From positions 88,593-152,592 of the forward strand of contig NZ_VZZK01000012.1 in the NCBI RefSeq assembly GCF_008806385.1: 64,000 bases of DNA, given 5' to 3'. Within the stretch, counting starts at the first letter, position 1; each line of letters starts with the position of its first letter. The notes below the pieces were generated by a model. That model made no database searches. It was given only the letters and a program-made list of their open reading frames with translations, and was not told where the DNA came from. Origin of the DNA: Methylobacterium soli (GTDB lineage Bacteria > Pseudomonadota > Alphaproteobacteria > Rhizobiales > Beijerinckiaceae). The position numbers and the translations under genes are program-made. This document shows, one piece after another, positions 1 to 9,616 of this stretch.

Positions 1-765
1 GGCGGCGTCACCCTCGGCGAGCGCGGCGTAGACCATCGGGAGCTCGTGCGCATTCGTGCCGACGGCCTCGACCTCGCGGCGCAGGGCGATGAGGCAGTTC
101 GACGTGCCGAGGAAGCACTCCCCGAGGCCAGCGCTCATCGCTTCGACGCACCAGTCCTGCCAGAGGAAGCTGTGACGGCGACGCGTGCCGAAATCGGCGA
201 TCGAGAGACCGGGCAGCACCTTCAAACGCTCGATCTTCTCCCAGACGCGGGTCATGGCCCGGGCATAGAGCACCTGGAGTTCGAACTTGCCCATGCCGCG
301 CAGGACGCCGCGCGAGCGCAATTCGTTGAGGATCGCGAGCGCCGGCACTTCCCACATCGTGGTCTCGATCCACAGACCGTGGAACGTCAGGTCGTACTGC
401 CCGTCGCGCACCTCGAGCTCGTATTCGGGCAACCGGAAGGTCTCGAGCCAGTCCATGAACTCGGCCGAGAACATCTGGCGCTTTCCGTAGAAGGTATTTC
501 CGCGAAGCCAGGTGGATTCGCCCCGCGTGAGCCGCAGCGACCGGGCATGGTCGAGCTGCTCGCGCAGTTCCCCCACATCGACGAAATCGGCGATCCGCAC
601 GCGCCGGGTGCGGTTCTGGATGCCGAAGGTGACGCTCGTATTGCGATGGCGGCGAAAAATCGTCTGCGCCATCAGCAGCTTGTAGAAATCGGTATCGAGC
701 AGCGACCGCACGATCGGGTCGATCTTCCAGGTGTGATTGTACACCCGCGTCGCGAGATCGATCAT
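1..765 (-). CDS. pncB: Nicotinate phosphoribosyltransferase, 5' part (runs off the window)
   Basis: The gene enters from the left edge and reads leftward. 255 codons of the N-terminal part are visible, starting at the ATG at 765. The product would convert nicotinate and PRPP to nicotinate mononucleotide in the Preiss-Handler NAD salvage pathway in the cytosol. Family signatures are visible: [16 protein letters not shown] near residue 22, where the family binds its substrate at the entry loop, then [29 protein letters not shown] and FGTRRRHSF. The last is the conserved block around the PRPP site. The full family protein is about 400-430 residues, so roughly 60 percent is present. A strong hairpin lies directly upstream of the start codon. 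I am confident in the family; the C-terminal part cannot be judged. Confidence 0.93.
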   Translation of the reverse strand, partial: MIDLATRVYNHTWKIDPIVRSLLDTDFYKLLMAQTIFRRHRNTSVTFGIQNRTRRVRIADFVDVGELREQLDHARSLRLTRGESTWLRGNTFYGKRQMFSAEFMDWLETFRLPEYELEVRDGQYDLTFHGLWIETTMWEVPALAILNELRSRGVLRGMGKFELQVLYARAMTRVWEKIERLKVLPGLSIADFGTRRRHSFLWQDWCVEAMSAGLGECFLGTSNCLIALRREVEAVGTNAHELPMVYAALAEGDAA

Positions 766-770
766 GGTGG

Positions 771-804
771 CTCGGAGTCAGTCCTAGAGAAGGCTGACTC
801 CGAG
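771..804 (-). promoter_or_regulatory. Inverted repeat in the pncB leader
   Basis: The 11-base arms CTCGGAGTCAG (771-781) and CTGACTCCGAG (794-804) are perfect complements separated by 12 bases. On the coding strand the structure ends five bases before the pncB ATG. It therefore covers the position where a ribosome binding site should sit. It could be an RNA hairpin that limits translation or a DNA operator for an NAD-responsive repressor. No further evidence separates these. Confidence 0.6.
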
Positions 805-906
805 TGACCCCGGAGCCGGTCTCGAGTCAATCACTGCCGGCGTCACAGCCAAGGTGGCACGTGCCGGCGCGATCGCGCCACGGCGCTCGCGTCGGCGCCG
901 ATTGCC

Positions 907-1410
907 TCAGGCGAGATCGACCTTCTTGGTCTCGGTCTTCGGGCTCTCGCCGGTAACCGCGGCCTTCACGTAGCCGTAGAGGTGCAGCATCGTAGCATTG
1001 GGACTGTCCCAGTACTCGCCCTTCTCGGGATGCACGCGGAGAAGGGCGACCTCCGGATCATCCTTGCCGTTGGGGAACCAGGTCTTCAAGCTCTCATTCC
1101 ACTTGTCATTGATGATCGCCTGATCGGTGACGATCTCGGCCTTGCCCGCCACGGAGACGTAGGTCTGCGTCTTCGGATCCGCGAATGCCAGGTTGACTTG
1201 GTTGTCCTTCGAGATTTCGGCTGTCTTCGGGGAGTGGAGCTTGGTAAAGAACCACAGGTCGCCGACCTCGTCTGCATCTTGGCTCCACATCGGCCGGCTG
1301 TAGAGTTTTCCGTCCGGGTCGATGGTGGTCATCATCGCGACCTTGATGTCCTTGATGAGGTCGAACAGCTTCTTCGCGCCTTCGTGATCGCGATGGTTGC
1401 CCTGATGCAT
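907..1410 (-). CDS. Pyridoxamine 5'-phosphate oxidase-like flavin protein (general stress protein 26 type)
   Basis: A 167-residue protein starting MHQGNHRDHEGAKKLFDLI. It matches the split-barrel FMN-binding fold of the general stress protein 26 group: IKVAMMTTIDPDGKLYSRPM around residues 23-42, then LWFFTKLHSPKTAEI, VNLAFADPKTQTYVSVAG and a C-terminal WDSPNATMLHLYGYVKAA block. The family usually binds FMN or a related cofactor, and its reaction is mostly unknown. The open frame extends far upstream, but homology begins at this ATG (1408-1410), so the upstream part is discarded. It is divergent from mrp across about 270 bases that must hold both promoters. Confidence 0.85.
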   Translation of the reverse strand: MHQGNHRDHEGAKKLFDLIKDIKVAMMTTIDPDGKLYSRPMWSQDADEVGDLWFFTKLHSPKTAEISKDNQVNLAFADPKTQTYVSVAGKAEIVTDQAIINDKWNESLKTWFPNGKDDPEVALLRVHPEKGEYWDSPNATMLHLYGYVKAAVTGESPKTETKKVDLA

Positions 1411-1678
1411 GAAAATTCTCTCCAACTCGCCTGACGACACGCGGCTCGGCGGGGCGCGCGGCTGCGCTCCGGCCACCGGAGGGTCGAGGATCGTGTCGAC
1501 AACGGACAAGCGCCGCGTTGGTTTCGAAGCGCTTGTGGGCGCGGTCGTTCCCGCTTGTCCGGGCGAAGCGGCCAAACCCCTGGCGTTTCCGGCGGGGCGG
1601 GTTACATGATGGCGCTTGGGGGCTGCATGACGCCGGCCGTGGCCGTCCGGCAGCGCCAGGTGGTCAGGAGCAAGCGTA

Positions 1679-2809
1679 TTGGCGATTACCCGCGACGACG
1701 TGCTGAAGGCGCTCGCGACCGTGACGGTCGATGAAGGCGGCACCACTTTGCCCGGCTCGGGCCGCCTCTCCCAGGTCCTGGTCGATCCGAGCCAGCGGGT
1801 CATGTTCTCGATCCTCGTCGACCCGAATGAGGCGGATCGCTTCGAGCCGGTGCGGCGCAAGGCGGAGGGCGTCGTCCTGGCGCTGCCCGGCGTCACCGGC
1901 GTCTTCGCGAGCCTCACCTCGGAGCGCGGATCGAACCTGCCACCATCCGCGAGCCCGCCGCGTCCGGCGGCCCCCCCGCCGCGCGGGGCCGCCCCGGGTC
2001 CGGGTCCGGCGCTGCCGGGCGTACGCCACATCGTGGCGGTGGCCTCCGGCAAGGGCGGCGTCGGCAAATCCACGACCGCCTGCAATCTCGCCCTGGCCTT
2101 GCAGGCGCAGGGATTGCGCGTCGGCCTCCTCGACGCCGACATCTACGGCCCGTCCGTGCCCAAGCTGTTCGGCCTGTCCGGCAAGCCGCGGGTGATCGAG
2201 GGGCGGACCCTCGAGCCGATGATCGGCTACGGCCTCAAGGTGATGTCGATCGGGTTCCTAATCGAGCCCGAATCCGCGATGATCTGGCGCGGTCCGATGG
2301 TGCAATCCGCGATCACGCAGATGCTGCGGGAGGTCGCCTGGGGCGAGCTCGACGTGCTCCTCGTGGACATGCCACCGGGCACCGGCGACGCGCAGCTGAC
2401 CATGGCGCAGGCGACGCCTCTGTCGGGTGCCGTCATCGTCTCGACGCCGCAGGACCTGGCGCTGATCGATGCCCGCCGGGGCGTGACCATGTTCAAGAAG
2501 GTCGCAGTGCCGATTCTCGGCGTGATCGAGAACATGGCAACCTTCGTCTGCCCGAATTGCGGACACGCATCGCATATCTTCGGCCATGGCGGCGCCCGCG
2601 CGGAAGCGGAGCGTCTCGGCGTGCCCTTCCTCGGCGAGGTGCCGCTCAACATGACGATCCGCGAGACCTCCGATTCCGGCCGCCCCGTGGTGGCGACGGA
2701 TCCGGACGGTCCGCAGGCCCGGGTCTATCGGGAGATCGCCGGCGCGCTCTGGCGGAACCTCTCGGGGGCCCCGAGCGGCCGGGCCGCCCCGAAGATCGTC
2801 ATCGAGTAG
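1679..2809 (+). CDS. mrp: Mrp/NBP35-family iron-sulfur cluster carrier ATPase
   Basis: A 376-residue P-loop ATPase that would bind and transfer 4Fe-4S clusters to apoproteins in the cytosol. The N-terminal 85 residues form a MIP18/DUF59-type domain (DDVLKALATVTVD at the start), followed by a Pro/Ala-rich linker (about 88-112). The deviant Walker A SGKGGVGKST is at 123-132, VDMPPGTGDAQLT follows later, and the cluster-binding CPNC is at 291-294. The start is a TTG at 1679, chosen because AGGAG lies 8 bases upstream (1666-1670) and the N-terminal domain begins there. mobA follows after three bases, so the two are probably co-transcribed. This fits a cofactor-assembly unit. Confidence 0.92.
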   Translation: MAITRDDVLKALATVTVDEGGTTLPGSGRLSQVLVDPSQRVMFSILVDPNEADRFEPVRRKAEGVVLALPGVTGVFASLTSERGSNLPPSASPPRPAAPPPRGAAPGPGPALPGVRHIVAVASGKGGVGKSTTACNLALALQAQGLRVGLLDADIYGPSVPKLFGLSGKPRVIEGRTLEPMIGYGLKVMSIGFLIEPESAMIWRGPMVQSAITQMLREVAWGELDVLLVDMPPGTGDAQLTMAQATPLSGAVIVSTPQDLALIDARRGVTMFKKVAVPILGVIENMATFVCPNCGHASHIFGHGGARAEAERLGVPFLGEVPLNMTIRETSDSGRPVVATDPDGPQARVYREIAGALWRNLSGAPSGRAAPKIVIE

Positions 2810-2812
2810 GTA

Positions 2813-3433
2813 ATGCCGACCCTCGGGGTGATCCTCGCAGGGGGGCTGTCACGCCGGATGGGAGGCGGGGACAAGCCGCTGCGGAGGCTCGCTGGCCGCA
2901 CCCTGCTCGACCGCGTGGCCGCGCGCTTCGCCCCGCAATGCGCGGCGGGCCTCATCCTCAATGCCAATGGCGACCCGACACGCTTCGCCAGCCTCGGCCT
3001 GCTTATGGTCCCGGATGGCGTGCCCAACAATCCGGGCCCCCTCGCGGGCATCCTGGCCGGCCTCGATCATGCCGCGGTCCATCATCCGGAGGCCCGGAAC
3101 ATCGTGAGCGTGACCGGGGACGCACCGTTTCTGCCGGCCGATCTGGTCACGCGTCTCGACGCCGCTCGTCAGGATGCGGGCGTCCCGATCGTCGTGGCGG
3201 CATCCGGCGGACGCCAGCATTTCACGACGGCACTCTGGGACGTCTCTCTGCGGGCGGATCTGCGGGAGGCCTTGGTGGAGCGCGATGAGCGCCGCGTCGG
3301 CGCCTACCTCGCGCGCCACGGCGCGGCCGCGGTCGAATGGCCGATCGAGCCGGTCGATCCGTTCCTCAACGTCAATACGCTGGAGGACTTGGACCGCGCG
3401 GAACTGCTGCTCGCGCGCCTCGATCCTCCATAG
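2813..3433 (+). CDS. mobA: Molybdenum cofactor guanylyltransferase
   Basis: A 206-residue protein with the nucleotide-binding signature LAGGLSRRMGGGDK at residues 8-21 and a metal-binding VTGDAPFLPADL segment, both typical of MobA. It attaches GMP to molybdopterin to give Mo-MGD, the cofactor of DMSO-reductase-family enzymes. One such enzyme, the molybdopterin oxidoreductase at 15859-17991, is encoded in this window. The length matches the family (about 190-215). The start codon lies three bases after the mrp stop; no strong ribosome binding site is seen, so translational coupling is likely. Confidence 0.92.
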   Translation: MPTLGVILAGGLSRRMGGGDKPLRRLAGRTLLDRVAARFAPQCAAGLILNANGDPTRFASLGLLMVPDGVPNNPGPLAGILAGLDHAAVHHPEARNIVSVTGDAPFLPADLVTRLDAARQDAGVPIVVAASGGRQHFTTALWDVSLRADLREALVERDERRVGAYLARHGAAAVEWPIEPVDPFLNVNTLEDLDRAELLLARLDPP

Positions 3434-3508
3434 GGCGCCCTGCCCTACAAACGCGAAGGGCCCGCGCCTCCCGGCGCGAGCGCTCCGATTCCGGGATTGG
3501 TCGTCCGG

Positions 3509-3967
3509 TCAGGCCGCCGCGACACTCGCCTTCACGATCCGGTCGGGATCGCGGACGGGTTCGCCGCGCTTGATCGTGTCGACGACGTCCATGCCCTCCA
3601 CGACCTTGCCCCAGACCGTGTACTGCTTGTCGAGGAAGCGTGCGTCGCCGAAGCAGATGAAGAATTGCGAGTTCGCCGAGTGCGGGAAGTTGGTGCGCGC
3701 CATCGAGCAGGTGCCACGCACGTGCGGCTCGCTGTTGAACTCGGCGTTCAGGTCCGGCAGGTCGGATCCGCCCGAGCCGGTTCCGGTCGGGTCGCCGGTC
3801 TGGGCCATGAAGCCGTCGATGACGCGATGGAACGGCACGCCGTCGTAGAAGCCCTGTGCGGATAGCGTCTTGATGCGCTCGACATGGTTCGGAGCCAAGT
3901 CGGGGCGCAGCTCGATGACGACGCGGCCCTTTGTGGTCTCCAGGACGAGAGTTTCGGTGTCAGCCAT
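3509..3967 (-). CDS. Cytosolic peptidyl-prolyl cis-trans isomerase (cyclophilin)
   Basis: A 152-residue cyclophilin with no signal peptide. It would catalyse proline isomerisation in the cytosol. Signatures are FYDGVPFHRVIDGFMAQTGD (catalytic Arg and the FMAQ block), NSQFFICFGD and YTVWGKVVEGMDVVDTI. A TTG three codons upstream is also in frame, but the ATG at 3965-3967 is preferred because AAGGAG lies 10 bases upstream of it and almost touches the TTG. A second, exported cyclophilin follows upstream on the same strand (4525-5076) after a gene-free stretch. The pair resembles an old duplication with a change of compartment. Confidence 0.93.
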   Translation of the reverse strand: MADTETLVLETTKGRVVIELRPDLAPNHVERIKTLSAQGFYDGVPFHRVIDGFMAQTGDPTGTGSGGSDLPDLNAEFNSEPHVRGTCSMARTNFPHSANSQFFICFGDARFLDKQYTVWGKVVEGMDVVDTIKRGEPVRDPDRIVKASVAAA

Positions 3968-4524
3968 GGTCTCCAAGCTCCTTAGTCTTCGGATTCCCGA
4001 TACAGTGAGCGAAGCGCCACCGGGCGCCCCGCGATCGCCCCGCCGAGGGCGGGTGTGATGTGAGCCGGCGTGGAGCGCCGGATCGATGCGAGCGTCGTGC
4101 GGAGCTCAGCCGCTCTGGCTTGGCTGCCGGCCGCACCCGCCGCGAAGGTGTTGCGCGCCACTTCGATCAGCCGGCCGACGCGAGGCGAAGCGTGCCGTGA
4201 CCGGGACGCCCCGCGCGTGCTCCGACCCCGTTGGCGCCCCGCAGCAGGCTGCCGGAACAGCGTCGCGTTCTGGCAGCGAGTTCGCAGCCTGCCCAGGCCC
4301 TGACCGCAGCGAGACTACGACAGGCCCGGGCAGCATCCGCGGCGGCTTGCGGGGCAACGATCCCCGAGAGATGCCCGATCTCCGGGTCGGATCAGCACCA
4401 GGGTCGTGGCCGCGCGAGCCGTTCCCGCCGCAATCCTACCCGCGATCGCTGCCACGGTCGAACCTGCGCGGCCGGCGGGCATCCTGCGCCGAACCCGCGC
4501 CAAGCGTCGATCTTTGCCCGGCCG
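3968..4524. other. Gene-free stretch between the two cyclophilins
   Basis: About 557 bases. The short open frames on both strands have no recognisable domain, no ribosome binding site, and composition typical of chance frames in GC-rich DNA. The right end must hold the 3' end of the exported cyclophilin transcript and the left end the promoter of the cytosolic one. I see no repeat or convincing terminator here. Confidence 0.5.
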
Positions 4525-5076
4525 CTACTTGGCCTTCTCGGCCAGCTGCATCTTCACGATCTTGTCCGGGTTCTGCACGCCGCCGCCAGATGCGCCGGGC
4601 GCAGCCTTCTTGATCTTGTCGACGACGTCCTGGCCGTTCGAGACAAGGCCCACGACCGTGTACTGGCCGTTGAGGAACGCCGCGTCACCGAGGCAGATGA
4701 AGAACTGCGAGTTGGCCGAGTTTGGATCGGAGGAGCGGGCCATGCCGACCGTGCCGCGGCGGAACTGGGCGGAGGAGAACTCGGCCGGGATGTTGGGCAG
4801 GCTCGATCCGCCGGTGCCGTTACCGTTCGGATCACCCGTCTGGGCCATGAAGCCGTCCATGACGCGATGGAACTTCAGGCCGTTGTAGAAGCCCTGATTG
4901 ATCAACGTCTTGAGTTGCTTGACGTGCTTCGGGGCGAGATCGGGGCGAAGCTCGATGGTGATGCGGCCGTCCTTGGTGTCGAGGTAGACGGTGTTCTCGT
5001 CGGCGGCGCGAGCCGCGCTGGAGAAACCGAGTGCGGCACCGAGCGCGAGCGCGAAGACGGCATTCCGACGGTTCAT
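4525..5076 (-). CDS. Exported peptidyl-prolyl cis-trans isomerase (cyclophilin)
   Basis: A 183-residue cyclophilin with an N-terminal signal peptide: MNRRNAVFALALGAALGF, then SSAARA before ADENTVYLD, which looks like a signal peptidase I site near residue 24. The mature domain carries FYNGLKFHRVMDGFMAQTGD, NSQFFICLGDAAFLNGQYTV and VSNGQDVVDKIKKA. It would assist folding in the periplasm. The ATG at 5074-5076 is chosen over an in-frame TTG two codons upstream because AAGGAG lies 11 bases before the ATG and the signal peptide begins there. coaD lies 31 bases upstream, on the same strand. Confidence 0.92.
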   Translation of the reverse strand: MNRRNAVFALALGAALGFSSAARAADENTVYLDTKDGRITIELRPDLAPKHVKQLKTLINQGFYNGLKFHRVMDGFMAQTGDPNGNGTGGSSLPNIPAEFSSAQFRRGTVGMARSSDPNSANSQFFICLGDAAFLNGQYTVVGLVSNGQDVVDKIKKAAPGASGGGVQNPDKIVKMQLAEKAK

Positions 5077-5107
5077 AGGCAAGTGGTCTCCTTGAGAAAG
5101 CGTGCGG

Positions 5108-5608
5108 TCAGGCCGCGGCGAAGCGGGCGGCCAGCCGGGCGGCGACGCTCGGCGGCACGAAGGGCGAGACGTCGCCCCCCATGGCCGCGATCTGCCGCAC
5201 CAGGGTTGCGGTGATCGGCCGAACGTGGATCGAGGCCGGAAGAAACACGGTCTGCACCTCGGGCGCCATGGCGCCGTTCATCCCTGCGAGCTGCATCTCG
5301 TAATCGAGGTCCGTGCCGTCGCGAAGACCCCGGATGAACAGCGTGGCACCGAAGCGCCGTGCCGCGTTCACCGCGAGGTCATCGAAGGTGACGATCTCAA
5401 GATCCGTGGCCTCCGCGGCGGCGAGTGGCCCGCAGGTCTCGCGCAGCAATGCCGCGCGGTCCTCGGCCGAGAACAGCGGCGTCTTGCCCGGATGCACCCC
5501 GATCGCGATCACGAGGCGGGACACGAGACGGCAGGCCTGACGCACAACGTCGAGGTGGCCATTCGTGACCGGGTCGAAGGAGCCGGCATAGAGCGCGGTG
5601 CGGATCAT
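5108..5608 (-). CDS. coaD: Phosphopantetheine adenylyltransferase
   Basis: A 166-residue nucleotidyltransferase that makes dephospho-CoA from 4'-phosphopantetheine and ATP, the penultimate step of CoA synthesis. Family motifs are [15 protein letters not shown] near residue 8 (the T/HxGH nucleotidyl-transfer motif), [20 protein letters not shown] around the middle, and [16 protein letters not shown] near the C-terminus. The length equals the family norm (about 160-170). The open frame continues upstream without homology, so the start is set at the ATG at 5606-5608. It probably shares a transcript with the exported cyclophilin 31 bases downstream. Confidence 0.95.
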   Translation of the reverse strand: MIRTALYAGSFDPVTNGHLDVVRQACRLVSRLVIAIGVHPGKTPLFSAEDRAALLRETCGPLAAAEATDLEIVTFDDLAVNAARRFGATLFIRGLRDGTDLDYEMQLAGMNGAMAPEVQTVFLPASIHVRPITATLVRQIAAMGGDVSPFVPPSVAARLAARFAAA

Positions 5609-5950
5609 TGCCGGAGGGCGTAGAGCATTTTGCGCACGAACGGAACCGCCGAGCCCCGCAATGGTGCGTGTTCCGGCCGATCGGAGCCCTGCCGCAGCCG
5701 GTGGCTGCCGGCCTCCGGCGCACCGATGTCCCGGATCGTAGACGGAGCCGAGTCCGACCGCGACCGGTCGGAGGTCGCCGACTCCCCTGCCCCGCTGATG
5801 CATTCGACCGCAAGGCCGAACGGCGCCCGGATCTCGCCGTCGGCAGGCTCGATCGCTCGAAGCGCGCTGTCAGGCGTACCTGTGTCGGAGGTGCCGCAGG
5901 ACTGACGGCGGAACAGCTTCAAGGCCGATTGGATGTGGCGTCCCTCAACC
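5609..5950. other. Gene-free stretch upstream of coaD
   Basis: About 340 bases. Open frames run through it on both strands, but none has a recognisable domain or a good ribosome binding site. It should contain the coaD promoter. No clear terminator or repeat was identified. Confidence 0.4.
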
Positions 5951-6193
5951 TCAGGCCGCCAGAGGGCCAACGATTGCCGGCTTCGTGCCGTCCGGGCGGC
6001 GCATGTCCTGGGCGGAGAGGTAAGCCGCCAGGAACTCGGAGGTCGTGTGACGGAGCCCGCTCGGATGAGTCACCGTCACGTCCGCGAGGCCGCTGCCGAG
6101 GAGTGCGAGGGCCTTGTCGAGGGCGTCCGTCATCGAGCTGCGCTCGAACGCGATGGAACGGGCGGTATCGGTGGCACTGACCAGGAAATACAC
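5951..6193 (-). CDS. Small protein of unknown function
   Basis: An 80-residue frame starting at a GTG (6191-6193): VYFLVSATDTARSIAFERSS, then a helical segment TDALDKALALLGSGLADV and LRHTTSEFLAAYLSAQ. GAGGA lies about 9 bases upstream of the GTG, and the composition is protein-like, which argues for a real gene. I do not recognise the family, and no signal peptide or membrane segment is seen. Upstream lies the gyrA 3' region, so the gene has its own promoter. Confidence 0.55.
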   Translation of the reverse strand: MYFLVSATDTARSIAFERSSMTDALDKALALLGSGLADVTVTHPSGLRHTTSEFLAAYLSAQDMRRPDGTKPAIVGPLAA

Positions 6194-6459
6194 CGCTGAC
6201 GATCCTCAACATGGATGGGGCATGGACCGGACGGCTCGACCCGGTCGTGCGACAGGAGAAAGATTTGACGAACCGCGAGCGCATCCCGCGGAAGATGCTT
6301 CCGCGACCGCTGCGACGACGATCAATGACCGCATGATCGCGGCAATTCATGGAAGAAGTTTTGACGAAGTTGAGTTTTGGCCCTCAGTGACTGCACGAAG
6401 TTGAGGCAGTCTCGATTTTCGCGCAGTCAAGCCGGAATGAGGGGTCCGTAGACGCCGAC

Positions 6460-6493
6460 AAAAAAGAGCGGGCGCCCGATCAGGCGCCCGCTC
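6460..6493 (-). terminator. Intrinsic terminator of gyrA
   Basis: GAGCGGGCGCC (6466-6476) pairs perfectly with GGCGCCCGCTC (6483-6493) around a 6-base loop. On the coding strand six T residues follow directly (A run at 6460-6465). It lies about 28 bases after the gyrA stop codon, a textbook Rho-independent terminator. The 266 bases to its left, up to the small gene at 6193, hold nothing else that I recognise. Confidence 0.93.
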
Positions 6494-6521
6494 GAACCGT
6501 CGCTGCACGCGGCCCGGCCGG

Positions 6522-9275
6522 TCAGGCGAGCGTGTCGCCGTCGCCCTCGACATCCACCTCGGCTTCGTCCTCACCCTCGATGTGCTCCACGGAGACGACC
6601 CGCTCGTCTTTTGCCGTGTTAAACACGGTGACGCCCTGCGAGGCGCGCCCGACGATGCGGATGTCGTCCACCGGCACGCGGATCAGTTGGCCCGCATTGG
6701 TGACCAGCATGATCTGGTCGGAGGGCTCCACCGGGAAGGAAGCGACCAGATGGCCGTTGCGCGGATTGACCCGCATCGCCGTGATGCCCTTGCCGCCGCG
6801 CCCGGAGGTCCGGTACTCGAAGGACGAGGAGCGCTTGCCGTAGCCGCGCTCCGAGAGCGTCAGCACGAATTGCTCGTGGGCGCTCATCTCGTTGTAGCGC
6901 TCCAGCGAGATCGCGGAAGCTTCCGTCACGCCCTCCTCAGCCTCAGTCGCATTGTTCTCGTCGCCCTCGCCCGCATCGCCGATGATGGCCCGGCGCATCT
7001 TGAGGTAGCCGGCACGTTCTTCCGGCGAAGCCTCGAAGGCGTTGAGGATCGTCATCGAGATGACGCGGTCGTCCTTGGCGAGGTTGATGCCGCGCACGCC
7101 GGTGGAATCGCGCCCCTTGAAGACGCGCACGTCCTCGACCGGGAAGCGGATGCACTGCCCATCCTGCGTGGTGAGCAGCACGTTCTGGTCACCCCGGCAG
7201 ATCTCGACGTGAACGATATGGTCGCCCTCGTCGAGCTTCATGGCGATCTTGCCTGAGCGGTTCACCTGTACGAAGTCCGAGAGCTTGTTGCGCCGGACCC
7301 CACCGCTTGCGGTCGCGAACATCACGTCGAGGGTTTCCCAGGATGCCTCGTCCTCGGGCAGCGGCATGATCGTGGTGATGCGCTCGGTGCCCGCATCCAT
7401 GGCCAGGATGTTGACGAGCGCCTTTCCGCGCGCGTTTGGGGCGGCCATCGGCAGGCGCCAGACCTTCTCTTTGTAGACCTGCCCCTGGTTCGAGAAGAAC
7501 AGGACCGGCGTGTGGGTGTTGGCCACGAACAGCCGCGTCACGAAATCCTCGTCGCGCGTCGACATGCCGGAGCGGCCCTTGCCGCCGCGTCGCTGGGCCC
7601 GATAGGTCGAGAGCGGCACGCGCTTGACGTAGCCGGCGTGCGACACGGTCACGACCATGTCCTCGCGCTGGATTAGGTCCTCGTCCTCGACATTCGCGTC
7701 CCAGTCGAGGATCACCGTCCGGCGCGGCGTCGCGAACTGCTCGCGCACCTCGGCGAGCTCGCCCTTGACGATCCCCTGGATCCGCGCGCGCGAGCGCAGG
7801 ATGTCGAGATAATCCGCGATCTCCGCTGCGAGTCTCTTCAACTCGTCGCCGACTTCGTCACGCCCGAGGGCAGTGAGGCGCTGGAGGCGCAGGTCGAGGA
7901 TGGCGCGGGCCTGCACCTCCGAGAGGCGGTAGGTGCCGTCATCGGCGACGCGGTGGCGCGGATCGTCGACGAGCGCGATCAGCGGTGCGATGTCGTGCGC
8001 TGGCCAGTCGCGGGCCATCAGGGCCTCGCGCGCCGTGTTCGGATCGGGCGAGGTGCGGATCAGCCGGATCACCTCGTCGATATTGGCGACCGCGATGGCG
8101 AGGCCGCACAGAACGTGGGCGCGTTCGCGAGCCTTGTTCAGAAGAAACTTCGTGCGGCGGGAGACAACCTCCTCGCGGAAATCGACGAAGGCCTGAAGCA
8201 GATCCTTCAGGTTCATCAATTCCGGGCGCCCGCCGTTCAGCGCCACCATGTTGCAGCCGAACGAGGTTTGCAGAGGCGTGTAGCGATAGAGCTGGTTCAG
8301 CACCACGTCGGCCATCGCATCGCGCTTGATCTCGATCACGATGCGCATGCCGTCGCGGTCGGATTCGTCGCGCAAATCCGAGATGCCCTCGATGCGCTTC
8401 TCCTTCACGAGCTCCGCGATCTTCTCGATCAGCGTGGCCTTGTTCACCTGATACGGGATCTCGGTGAAGATCAGCGCTTCGCGCTCCTTCCGCAATTCCT
8501 CGACATGGGACTTCGCGCGCATGATCACGGAGCCGCGCCCCGTGGCGTATGCCTGCCGGGTCCCGGCACGCCCGAGGATCGAGCCTCCGGTCGGAAAGTC
8601 CGGACCGGGAACGATCTCGTTCAACCCCTCGATGGTGATACCCGGATCGTCGATGAGCGCGACGCAGGCATCGATCAATTCGCCGAGATTGTGCGGCGGA
8701 ATATTGGTCGCCATCCCGACCGCGATGCCGCCGGCGCCGTTGACCAGAAGGTTCGGGAAGCGAGCCGGCAGGACTGTCGGCTCCTCGCGCGACTCGTCGT
8801 AGTTCGGTCCGAAATCGACGGTGTTCTTGTCGATGTCGGTGAGCAGCGCGGTGGCGGGCTTGGCGAGGCGCGATTCCGTGTAGCGCATGGCCGCAGCCGA
8901 ATCGCCGTCGACCGATCCGAAGTTGCCCTGCCCGTCGATGAGCATCAGCCGCATCGAGAAGTCCTGCGCCATGCGCACCAAGGCGTCGTAGATCGATTGG
9001 TCGCCGTGGGGATGGTAGAGACCAATAACATCGCCGACGATGCGCGCGGATTTGACGTATTTGCGCTCGGGCAGATGGCCCGATTCATAGGCTGCGAACA
9101 GGATGCGGCGATGCACCGGCTTCAGGCCGTCGCGCGCATCGGGCAAGGCCCGGCTCACGATGACGCTCATCGCGTAATCGAGATAGGAGCGGCGCATCTC
9201 GTCGGTGATGGAAACGGGCTTGATGTCGGTCGCGGGCGGCGGTGCGCCAGCACCCTGATCGTCTTTGTCTGCCAA
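6522..9275 (-). CDS. gyrA: DNA gyrase subunit A
   Basis: A 917-residue type II topoisomerase subunit that cuts and rejoins DNA during negative supercoiling, working with GyrB. The breakage-reunion domain occupies about residues 20-535, with catalytic Tyr132 in [10 protein letters not shown]. The C-terminal pinwheel domain carries the GyrA box QRRGGKG at 561-567, which separates it from ParC. The quinolone region reads [10 protein letters not shown]. Relative to E. coli Ser83 and Asp87 it therefore has Gln93 and Asp97, so the usual drug-contact serine is absent. An acidic segment ([17 protein letters not shown]) is inserted in the C-terminal domain. The start appears to be a TTG (9273-9275) with a weak ribosome binding site; the exact start is less certain. 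Confidence 0.97.
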   Translation of the reverse strand: MADKDDQGAGAPPPATDIKPVSITDEMRRSYLDYAMSVIVSRALPDARDGLKPVHRRILFAAYESGHLPERKYVKSARIVGDVIGLYHPHGDQSIYDALVRMAQDFSMRLMLIDGQGNFGSVDGDSAAAMRYTESRLAKPATALLTDIDKNTVDFGPNYDESREEPTVLPARFPNLLVNGAGGIAVGMATNIPPHNLGELIDACVALIDDPGITIEGLNEIVPGPDFPTGGSILGRAGTRQAYATGRGSVIMRAKSHVEELRKEREALIFTEIPYQVNKATLIEKIAELVKEKRIEGISDLRDESDRDGMRIVIEIKRDAMADVVLNQLYRYTPLQTSFGCNMVALNGGRPELMNLKDLLQAFVDFREEVVSRRTKFLLNKARERAHVLCGLAIAVANIDEVIRLIRTSPDPNTAREALMARDWPAHDIAPLIALVDDPRHRVADDGTYRLSEVQARAILDLRLQRLTALGRDEVGDELKRLAAEIADYLDILRSRARIQGIVKGELAEVREQFATPRRTVILDWDANVEDEDLIQREDMVVTVSHAGYVKRVPLSTYRAQRRGGKGRSGMSTRDEDFVTRLFVANTHTPVLFFSNQGQVYKEKVWRLPMAAPNARGKALVNILAMDAGTERITTIMPLPEDEASWETLDVMFATASGGVRRNKLSDFVQVNRSGKIAMKLDEGDHIVHVEICRGDQNVLLTTQDGQCIRFPVEDVRVFKGRDSTGVRGINLAKDDRVISMTILNAFEASPEERAGYLKMRRAIIGDAGEGDENNATEAEEGVTEASAISLERYNEMSAHEQFVLTLSERGYGKRSSSFEYRTSGRGGKGITAMRVNPRNGHLVASFPVEPSDQIMLVTNAGQLIRVPVDDIRIVGRASQGVTVFNTAKDERVVSVEHIEGEDEAEVDVEGDGDTLA

Positions 9276-9616
9276 GATCTTGTTCCGTCTCGCGGATCTT
9301 GAAGTGAGAGCCGCCTGCCAGAGCCGTGACGTGCCGGCAGCGCACCGCTTCAGTGCCCATGCCGACCGTCTGGAATACGAATGATATCAGTTGGTTAATT
9401 AATCATCACGAGGCTTCGGCGCAAGGCGCAGTTGCTCCTGCGCGGGCGCTGTTGTGCTGGTTGCCAGCACCGCACATTCTTCAACGGAATGCGTCGCGTG
9501 ATGGCGCGCAGTAGCATTCCCACGCGTCATGTCCCGAGGGCATCGCGCAAGCCGCGCGGCTCGCGTCACAACCATCGGCGGCGTTTCACGGATTTCTAGT
9601 TCGATCGACCGCGCGG
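9276..9616. other. Intergenic region upstream of gyrA with a small hairpin
   Basis: About 340 bases between gyrA and recD2, both read leftward. The part near 9379-9415 is AT-rich (it includes TTAATTAA) and is a plausible gyrA promoter. A perfect 7-base-stem hairpin, GTGCTGG/CCAGCAC with a 3-base loop, lies at 9454-9470. It may help end recD2 transcription, although no T run follows. No gene is seen. Confidence 0.5.

Noticed and set aside
46..807. 253-residue plus-strand open frame at the left edge
   Set aside because: It is the antisense shadow of pncB, whose leftward translation gives clear family motifs.
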